Assembly: GCA_009392675.1 (NCBI GenBank)
Contig: VFFY01000171.1
Coordinates: 1 to 5,007, forward strand
DNA: 5,007 bases
Source: SAR202 cluster bacterium
GTDB taxonomy: Bacteria; Chloroflexota; Dehalococcoidia; Lucifugimonadales; UBA826
Direction: 5' to 3'
Shown here piece by piece: positions 1 to 5,007 of the stretch (position 1 is its first letter; the number at the start of each line of letters is the position of its first letter). The notes under the pieces were generated by a model. The model did no database searches, was not told where the DNA came from, and worked only from the letters and a program-made list of their open reading frames with translations. The position numbers were made by a program, and so were the translations under genes.

Positions 1-46
1 ATAAAAGAGGGATTGAGTGACTAAATGCCAATCAGATTTGCCGTGA

Positions 47-55
47 TGATATAAT
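47..55 (+). promoter_or_regulatory. Extended -10 promoter for the tig-clpP-clpX operon
   Basis: The sequence shows TGA followed directly by TATAAT (50-55), a perfect sigma-70-type -10 hexamer with the upstream TG of an extended -10 element. No good -35 hexamer sits 16-18 bases upstream; a TTGAGT at 13-18 is about 31 bases away, too far to pair with it. Extended -10 promoters often work without a -35. Transcription would begin near 61-63 and give a leader of about 35 bases before GTG 97. Bases 1-46 hold no gene I can support; they may include the tail of a neighbouring gene outside the window. The promoter is inferred from motif match and position only. Confidence 0.6.
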
Positions 56-85
56 TGTCTTCCTGCTTTTTTAAAAATCACTCCC

Positions 86-90
86 AGGAG
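86..90 (+). promoter_or_regulatory. Ribosome binding site deciding the tig start
   Basis: AGGAG lies six bases upstream of GTG 97, an ideal Shine-Dalgarno spacing. The alternative in-frame start, TTG 55, has no comparable site and shares its first T with the -10 box. This site therefore places the trigger factor start at 97. Confidence 0.85.
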
Positions 91-96
91 ACACCG

Positions 97-1473
97 GTGA
101 AAATAACTCAGGGCGATGTCGTCGACCGACAAACAGTGATTCACATCGAACTTGATGATGACGATATGGACCCATATTTGGATAAGGCATATCAACGGGT
201 GGTACAACGGGTCAACGTACCTGGTTTCAGAAAGGGTAAGGCACCGCGAAGAATCATCGAACAATATTTTGGTCGAGAATCGATGCTCAATGAAATTCTG
301 GATTCCATGCTTCCAGAACTTACAAACCAGGCAATCAATGAGAAAGATTTGGACGCTGTCGGTCTTCCCAGCATAGAGATGGGGGAGTTAGAGCCGTTTC
401 AATTTTCAGCAACCGTGCCGCTGAGGCCAGAAGTTGATCTGGGCGGATACTCGGAAATCAGGATAGATAAAGATCAACCTGAAATAGAAGATGATGCAGT
501 AGACAGCCGTATTGAACAGCTCCGACTCAGTGTTGCCACTTGGGAACCTGCTGAAAGGCCTGTTGAGATTGGAGACATGATCACAGCCCAAATAAAAGGA
601 ACTGTTGGGGAGAAGACAATTTTTGATGAAAATGATGCTGTCTATTTGGTAAATGAAGAAATCGGCCGACCTTTCCCTGGATTTTCTGAAAAGCTGGTAG
701 GAATGGAACCAGAAAAGCCCTCTCAGTTTGACCTTTCGATACCCGAAGATTTTGCAGATCCTGATCTTGCTAATCAAGATGCTTCATTTGACGTAACTAT
801 CAAGGATATCAAGGCAAGAGTATTACCAGAGATTGATGATGAATTCGCCAAAGGCATCGGAGAAGGTTACGAAACTCTCAGTGACTTAAAAGAAGAAGTT
901 CAAAAAAGCATCGGAGCCGAAGCTGAAGAAGAAAGTACAAAAACTCACAGGGAATCCATCATGGAAGCGTTAATGGAAACGGCCAAAGTAGAAATGCCGG
1001 CCCTATTATTGCAACATGAAGCAGAACATATGGTTGAAGAACAGGAAAAGATGGTTTCTCAAGCCAATATGAATATGAATGATTATCTGGTCTCTTTAGG
1101 AAAAACAAGAGAAGAATTCGTAGAAGGATCTAAAACAGAGGCTTCCGACAGACTAAAACGGTCTTTCGTACTAGCTAAATTAGCTGAGGAAGAAGAAATA
1201 GAGATTTCAGACGAAGACATCGATGACAGAATATCGGAAATGTTTTCTAATGCAGAACAAGAAATACCTGAATCAAGTCAAAATGCCCAGATGAGAGACT
1301 ACTTGAGTAGATCACTCCTTATGGAAGAAACCATGAAGAAATTAGAAGGTATCGTTGCTGGTGAACCCGGAAAAGACAATGCTGACCAAGAACCTGATAG
1401 CAGCAATGCGGGTAGTGGTTCCAGCGATGATAATAAAGACCAAGAAACAGAAGAAGGAGAAGTAAATGCTTGA
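97..1473 (+). CDS. tig: Trigger factor, ribosome-associated chaperone and peptidyl-prolyl isomerase
   Basis: Trigger factor docks at the ribosome exit tunnel and shields nascent chains; the family also has prolyl isomerase activity. The 458-residue product has the family's three-part layout. The N-terminal ribosome-binding domain (about 1-115) carries the signature GFRKGKAPR at 43-51, the same numbering as the FRK motif of E. coli trigger factor (44-46). An FKBP-like domain follows at about 150-240 (GDMITAQIKG, then RPFPGF and the closing FDVTIKDI), and then a helical, charged C-terminal chaperone region at about 245-420. The last 38 residues (421-458) form a hydrophilic acidic tail rich in D, E, S, G and N with almost no hydrophobic residues, probably disordered. 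I chose GTG 97 over TTG 55 because of the AGGAG site, the motif numbering, and the -10 box at 50-55. The gene ends in tandem stops, TGA then TAG (1471-1476), and overlaps clpP by 8 bases. It is the first gene of the operon. Confidence 0.96.
   Translation: MKITQGDVVDRQTVIHIELDDDDMDPYLDKAYQRVVQRVNVPGFRKGKAPRRIIEQYFGRESMLNEILDSMLPELTNQAINEKDLDAVGLPSIEMGELEPFQFSATVPLRPEVDLGGYSEIRIDKDQPEIEDDAVDSRIEQLRLSVATWEPAERPVEIGDMITAQIKGTVGEKTIFDENDAVYLVNEEIGRPFPGFSEKLVGMEPEKPSQFDLSIPEDFADPDLANQDASFDVTIKDIKARVLPEIDDEFAKGIGEGYETLSDLKEEVQKSIGAEAEEESTKTHRESIMEALMETAKVEMPALLLQHEAEHMVEEQEKMVSQANMNMNDYLVSLGKTREEFVEGSKTEASDRLKRSFVLAKLAEEEEIEISDEDIDDRISEMFSNAEQEIPESSQNAQMRDYLSRSLLMEETMKKLEGIVAGEPGKDNADQEPDSSNAGSGSSDDNKDQETEEGEVNA
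1454..1459 (+). promoter_or_regulatory. Ribosome binding site for clpP inside the end of tig
   Basis: AAGGAG lies six bases before the clpP ATG (1466), within the Glu-Glu-Gly-Glu codons at the end of tig. Ribosomes finishing tig pass over this site and stop at 1473, just past the clpP start, which favours translational coupling (inference). Confidence 0.85.
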
Positions 1474-2077
1474 TAGACCTGAAAATATAATCCCCTATGT
1501 AGTAGAGAGAGATCCAAGAGGAGAGAGAACTTATGACATTTACTCTCTTTTACTAAAAGAGAGGATCGTTTTTCTGGGAACAGGAATTAACGACCAGGTA
1601 GCAAATGCAATAATTGCTCAATTACTTTTCTTAGACAGAGAAGATCCAGAAAGAGACATAAATCTCTACATCAACACCCCCGGAGGAGTAATTACATCAG
1701 GTTTAGCAATATACGACACAATGCAATTGATCAGACCCGACGTCTCCACAATATGTGTAGGCATGGCAGCGAGTATGGGTACAGTACTACTGTGTGGAGG
1801 AGCTAGCGGCAAGAGATACGCTCTACCCAATTCCACCATACACATGCATCAGGCGCTAGGCGGGGCCCAGGGTCAAGCCTCAGATATTGAAATTGCTGCA
1901 CGTGAAATCATAAGAATGCAAGACAAAATCCGAAATATCATCTCTGAACATACAGGCCAATCATACGAGAAGATCGCCAGAGATACAGACCGGGATTTTT
2001 ACATGAGCTCAGAACAAGCTGAGGAGTACGGTATCATTGATGTAGTGATGTCCTCCCCTAAAGACAGCGCTGAATAG
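1466..2077 (+). CDS. clpP: ATP-dependent Clp protease proteolytic subunit ClpP
   Basis: ClpP is a cytoplasmic serine peptidase that stacks as two seven-membered rings. It degrades proteins threaded in by ClpX or another Clp ATPase. The 203-residue length is normal for the family. The catalytic triad is complete: Ser103 in GMAASMG, His128 in HMHQ, and Asp177 in the second RD of RDTDRD. The spacing (25 and 74 residues from the serine) equals that of the E. coli and S. aureus enzymes. The oxyanion-hole and strand region reads INTPGG, with Thr where Ser is more common. The N-terminal RGERTYDIYS block is present. About five extra residues precede the part that aligns with the short S. aureus N-terminus, so a short propeptide is possible. 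The start is fixed by a strong ribosome binding site at 1454-1459. The gene overlaps tig by 8 bases and is followed 8 bases later by clpX, its usual partner. Confidence 0.98.
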   Translation: MLDRPENIIPYVVERDPRGERTYDIYSLLLKERIVFLGTGINDQVANAIIAQLLFLDREDPERDINLYINTPGGVITSGLAIYDTMQLIRPDVSTICVGMAASMGTVLLCGGASGKRYALPNSTIHMHQALGGAQGQASDIEIAAREIIRMQDKIRNIISEHTGQSYEKIARDTDRDFYMSSEQAEEYGIIDVVMSSPKDSAE

Positions 2078-2081
2078 AGGT
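2076..2081 (+). promoter_or_regulatory. Ribosome binding site for clpX overlapping the clpP stop
   Basis: AGAGGT begins within the clpP TAG stop codon (2075-2077) and ends four bases before the clpX ATG at 2086. It is a moderate match to the Shine-Dalgarno consensus. The compact stop/site/start arrangement supports co-translation of clpP and clpX. Confidence 0.7.
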
Positions 2082-2085
2082 ATAA

Positions 2086-3378
2086 ATGTCCACAACTCAG
2101 AACGATTATCTATGTTCCTTTTGTAGTAAACCTCAGGCACAAGTAAAAAGGCTGATAGCCGGACCTGACAGAGTGTTTATATGTGACGAATGTGTCGAAT
2201 TATGCCAACAAATAATTTCAGAAGAAACCCCAGAAGACATAGATGATCTAGATAATCCGGTTGAAAAAGGCGTCACTCCAAAATTCATTTATGACAAACT
2301 TGAGGAGTACGTAATCGGACAGGAGAAGGCAAAGAAGATTCTAAGTGTGGCTGTATATAACCACTACAAGAGGGTCTGGTCGAATAAACATTCAGATGAA
2401 AAAATAGAGCTCCAAAAGGCAAATATTTTAATGTATGGGCCATCGGGATCTGGCAAAACTCATCTCGCACAAACCCTGGCAAAAATACTAGACGTTCCAT
2501 TTGCCATCGTAGACGCCACTTCAATAACAGAGGCTGGTTATGTTGGAGAAGACGTTGAAAACATACTGTTGAGACTTATCCAAGCCGCCGACTACGATAT
2601 TTCAAAAGCAGAACACGGAATCATATACATTGATGAAATAGATAAGATCACGCGAAAAAGCCCAAACCCTTCAATTACCAGAGATGTATCTGGCGAAGGT
2701 GTTCAGCAGGCTCTTTTAAAGATTATAGAGGGGTGTCTTGCTAATGTCCCTCCACAAGGTGGTAGAAAACATCCTCATCAGGAATTCATGCAAATAAAAA
2801 CGGATGACATTCTTTTTATGGTAGGCGGTGCATTTGAAGGCATGACTGAACTGCTTATGAAAAGAGTGAACAAGGATAACTACAGCTTAGGATTCAAACA
2901 AACTACCAATAATGATGAGGGCAATCGAAGCGTAACGGATTCAGTTCGCCACCAACTTAATCCTGATGACTTAATGGAATTTGGTTTCATCACCGAATTC
3001 GTAGGTAGGTTACCAGTTCTAGTCACTTTGGATGAACTCACAAAAGACGATTTGGTACGAATATTGACCGAACCTAAAAATGCATTTGTGGACCAATATA
3101 AAGCCTTGTTCAGAATGGAAAAGGTTAATTTGAATTTTAGTGGAGAGTCATTAGTAGCCACAGCGGAAAAAGCCATAGAACAAAAAACTGGAGCGAGAGG
3201 GCTACGTACTATTTTGGAATCAACTCTGATGGAAGTGATGTTTGAACTACCCAGCATGAGTGGCATAACACACTGTGATGTTGAGGCAGAGGCTATTATA
3301 GGGGACGCTCCCGTGAAATTATCGAACGACAGTAGCGAGATAATCGAACTTGCAACCCTGGAGAAAAAATCTGCTTAG
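2086..3378 (+). CDS. clpX: ATP-dependent Clp protease ATP-binding subunit ClpX
   Basis: ClpX is a hexameric AAA+ unfoldase that recognises tagged substrates (such as ssrA-tagged proteins), unfolds them with ATP and passes them to ClpP. The product is 430 residues (E. coli ClpX is 424). In order, it shows an N-terminal C4 zinc-binding domain (Cys10, Cys13, Cys33, Cys36), Walker A GPSGSGKT (118-125), the pore-1 loop GYVGED (151-156), and Walker B IIYIDEID with Asp183 and Glu184. These are followed by the conserved SITRDVSGEGVQQ stretch (196-208), the RKH loop (227-229), an arginine finger in GRLP (Arg308), and sensor-2 GARGLR (369-374, Arg371). The ClpP-docking tripeptide is LGF (268-270), an accepted variant of IGF. 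One oddity is Thr303 where the family nearly always has Pro before EF[IV]GR. All functional motifs are intact, so it should be active. It is the last gene of the operon and converges on aspS. Confidence 0.98.
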   Translation: MSTTQNDYLCSFCSKPQAQVKRLIAGPDRVFICDECVELCQQIISEETPEDIDDLDNPVEKGVTPKFIYDKLEEYVIGQEKAKKILSVAVYNHYKRVWSNKHSDEKIELQKANILMYGPSGSGKTHLAQTLAKILDVPFAIVDATSITEAGYVGEDVENILLRLIQAADYDISKAEHGIIYIDEIDKITRKSPNPSITRDVSGEGVQQALLKIIEGCLANVPPQGGRKHPHQEFMQIKTDDILFMVGGAFEGMTELLMKRVNKDNYSLGFKQTTNNDEGNRSVTDSVRHQLNPDDLMEFGFITEFVGRLPVLVTLDELTKDDLVRILTEPKNAFVDQYKALFRMEKVNLNFSGESLVATAEKAIEQKTGARGLRTILESTLMEVMFELPSMSGITHCDVEAEAIIGDAPVKLSNDSSEIIELATLEKKSA

Positions 3379-3393
3379 CTGATTTTATTTTTT
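3364..3393. terminator. Possible bidirectional intrinsic terminator between clpX and aspS
   Basis: An inverted repeat at 3366-3386 pairs AAAATC with GATTTT. After one T-T mismatch, GC pairs with GC around a three-base TTA loop. An A run (3364-3369) flanks it on the left and a T run (3388-3393) on the right, so transcripts from either side would end in a U-rich stretch after a hairpin. The U tract is better for the clpX direction; in the aspS direction most U's fall inside the stem. The hairpin covers the last codons of clpX and its T run enters the aspS stop codon. The stem is AT-rich and probably weak, so this is a candidate only. Confidence 0.45.
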
Positions 3394-5007
3394 AGCTTTC
3401 TTTGGTCTCGAGACCCACTACTTCCAGATGAAGCTCTTCTAATTGGCTTTGCTCCACAGCTGAGGGGGCTCCAAACATTGGATCCATCTGACTTTGCGTT
3501 TTAGGAAACGCGATCACATCTCTTATTGAATCTTTCCCCATAAGTATCATAATGAGTCTATCTATGCCTGGTGCAATTCCTCCGTGTGGAGGTGCTCCAT
3601 ATTCGAACGCATCCAACAACTGCGCAAACCTTTCCGATACTTCTTCTCTAGAATAACCAAGCACCTCAAATATATCTTCCTGCAATTCTCTGTTATGAAC
3701 CCTTATACTTCCGCTCGCCATTTCAAGGCCGTTGCAAACTAAGTCATATGACTGTGCAATGACCTTGCCTGGGTCATTGGATAAATACTTACCAAATCCG
3801 TCCTTGGGCATGCAGAAGGCATGGTGGGATGCATCCCATTTCCCGTCCTCCAAATTCCATTCAAATAACGGGAAATCTGTCACAAATGCAAAGAACATCA
3901 TGTCCGGATCAGCTAACTCCAACCTTATTCCCATTTCATGACGTAGAGCAGCCAAAGCAGCATTAGTAGATTTTGGCTCTCCTGCCACAATAAGCACTAG
4001 GTCCCCATCGACAGCACCAGTAGAAATAGCAAATTCTTTTACATTTTCCGGTGTCAAAAATCGAGTAATATTTGATTTAACTTTATCCATATCAATTGTT
4101 TCCAATGATTCACCAGCACCATTGAGCCCAACGGCTATTAGTCCACTTGCCCCTCGTTCTTTAACAAATTCTGTCAATTCATCTATCTGCCCTCTAGTAA
4201 ATTCTCCACAACCCGGGGCAGCAAATCCCTTAACAATACCCTGGTTATCTAAAACTTTATGAAAAACATTAAATTCTGTTTTCTTTGCTGTATTCCCCAA
4301 ATCTGACATCTTCATTTCAAATCTCAGATCTGGTTTGTCTGTACCGTAATCTTCCATACTTTGTCCATAAGATAATCTAGGAAAAGGTTTCATAAATTTC
4401 TTATCGGGAAACAAGGACTCTAACAATCCACCAAATAAATCTTCAGTCAAAGAAAGAACATCTTCCTGGGTTACAAAACTCATCTCCAAATCTAGCTGGG
4501 TGAATTCTGGCTGCCTATCAGCTCTAGAATCTTCGTCTCTAAAACACCTAGCTATCTGAAAATATTTCTCAAATCCAGCAACCATCAGAAGTTGTTTAAG
4601 TTGCTGAGGAGATTGGGGCAAAGCATAGAATTTACCAGGATATAACCGGCTAGGAACTATGTGATCTCTAGCTCCTTCAGGCGTGCTTTTAATTAGTATC
4701 GGGGTTTCGATTTCCAGGAAGCCTTCAGAATCTAAGAAATCACGTATATATTTGACAACTTTATGCCTGACTATCATGGTATTTTTCATTACATCTCTTC
4801 TAAGATCCACGTACCGGTATTTGAGTCTTACATTCTCATCAACAGCAGTATCCTCATTAACATAAAAAGGAGGAGTCAAAGACTGGTTTAAAACTGTCAA
4901 CCCCGAAGCATATACTTCAACAGCCCCTGATAGCATATCCTCATTTACAGTACCTTTTGGTCTAGCCGCAACGTCACCCACTACTTGTATCACCCATTCA
5001 TTACGCA
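3392..5007 (-). CDS. aspS: Aspartyl-tRNA synthetase, 5' end cut by the window edge
   Basis: This class II synthetase joins aspartate to its tRNA using ATP. The reading frame runs from the window edge to TAA at 3394-3392, with 537 complete codons visible. The first visible residues, RNEWVIQV, match E. coli AspRS around residue 64, so roughly 60 codons of the anticodon-binding OB domain are missing; GTG 4993 is internal, not a start. Numbering from that valine: end of the OB domain (1-35), the YRYVDLRR linker (59-66), motif 1 region with STPEGARD (103-110), ALPQSPQQLKQL (124-135), and motif 2 FRDEDSRADRQPEF (151-164). A bacterial-type GAD insertion follows (about 225-355), then HHAFCMP (390-396, where HHPF is usual), and motif 3 GGIAPGIDRL (471-480) with its arginine. 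The insertion domain and C-terminus are bacterial in type. Gly14 in RPKGTVN suggests a non-discriminating enzyme. It converges on clpX with a 13-base gap; its promoter lies outside the window. Confidence 0.97.
   Translation of the reverse strand, partial: RNEWVIQVVGDVAARPKGTVNEDMLSGAVEVYASGLTVLNQSLTPPFYVNEDTAVDENVRLKYRYVDLRRDVMKNTMIVRHKVVKYIRDFLDSEGFLEIETPILIKSTPEGARDHIVPSRLYPGKFYALPQSPQQLKQLLMVAGFEKYFQIARCFRDEDSRADRQPEFTQLDLEMSFVTQEDVLSLTEDLFGGLLESLFPDKKFMKPFPRLSYGQSMEDYGTDKPDLRFEMKMSDLGNTAKKTEFNVFHKVLDNQGIVKGFAAPGCGEFTRGQIDELTEFVKERGASGLIAVGLNGAGESLETIDMDKVKSNITRFLTPENVKEFAISTGAVDGDLVLIVAGEPKSTNAALAALRHEMGIRLELADPDMMFFAFVTDFPLFEWNLEDGKWDASHHAFCMPKDGFGKYLSNDPGKVIAQSYDLVCNGLEMASGSIRVHNRELQEDIFEVLGYSREEVSERFAQLLDAFEYGAPPHGGIAPGIDRLIMILMGKDSIRDVIAFPKTQSQMDPMFGAPSAVEQSQLEELHLEVVGLETKES

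Noticed and set aside
13..18. TTGAGT as a -35 box for the tig promoter
   Set aside because: It is about 31 bases from the TATAAT hexamer, far beyond the usual 16-18.
25..54. Tiny open frame ATG CCA ... TAA (nine residues) upstream of tig
   Set aside because: It has no well-placed ribosome binding site and its end lies in the -10 promoter box, so it would not be on the tig transcript.
406..777. 123-residue open frame on the minus strand inside tig
   Set aside because: It lies antisense to a clearly conserved trigger factor gene, its translation resembles no family I recognise, and no promoter or ribosome binding site supports it.
1826..1856. HMHQ rather than MIHQ around the ClpP active-site histidine as a possible functional anomaly
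   Set aside because: The catalytic His128 keeps its exact spacing from Ser103, and I recall the same variant in Chloroflexota ClpP, so it looks like a lineage trait.
2880..3266. 128-residue open frame on the minus strand inside clpX
   Set aside because: It mirrors highly conserved ClpX coding sequence, including the sensor-2 region, and shows no domain or translation signal of its own.
4991..4993. GTG on the minus strand as the aspS start
   Set aside because: The reading frame stays open to the window edge, and the preceding residues RNEW match AspRS sequence, so this is an internal valine.

Overview
The window is a conventional bacterial housekeeping locus: three same-strand genes for protein folding and quality control (tig, clpP, clpX) face the 3' part of an aspartyl-tRNA synthetase gene (aspS) on the opposite strand. 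Base composition looks moderate (about 40-45% G+C by eye). ClpP has a 'HMHQ' active-site histidine motif where many bacteria have 'MIHQ', and trigger factor ends in a long acidic tail. From memory this combination fits Chloroflexota (Dehalococcoidia or SAR202-like), possibly from an environmental genome, but a tree would be needed and this placement is tentative.

Layout: positions 1-96 are a leader containing a perfect extended -10 promoter (TGATATAAT, 47-55) and a good ribosome binding site (AGGAG, 86-90). Trigger factor most likely starts at GTG 97 and runs to 1473. clpP (1466-2077) overlaps the end of tig by 8 bases, and its ribosome binding site lies inside the tig coding sequence. clpX (2086-3378) follows after 8 bases, with a ribosome binding site that overlaps the clpP stop codon. 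The three genes read as one tightly packed, probably translationally coupled operon. Only 13 bases separate the clpX stop from the aspS stop; a short AT-rich hairpin flanked by an A run and a T run spans this junction and could terminate transcription from both sides. aspS (5007 down to 3392, minus strand) is cut by the window edge and lacks roughly its first 60 codons.

How the genes work together: trigger factor binds nascent chains at the ribosome exit tunnel. ClpX unfolds tagged or misfolded proteins and feeds them to the ClpP peptidase barrel. All catalytic and binding residues expected for ClpP and ClpX are present, so the pair should form a working ClpXP protease. AspRS charges tRNA with aspartate; a glycine in its visible N-terminal part hints at a non-discriminating enzyme that also charges tRNA-Asn.

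I found no mobile element, CRISPR array, RNA gene, frameshift or unknown gene, and no sign of a previously undescribed system. The observations worth checking are small: start-codon choice, gene overlap, the shared terminator, and a few residue-level departures in ClpX and AspRS.
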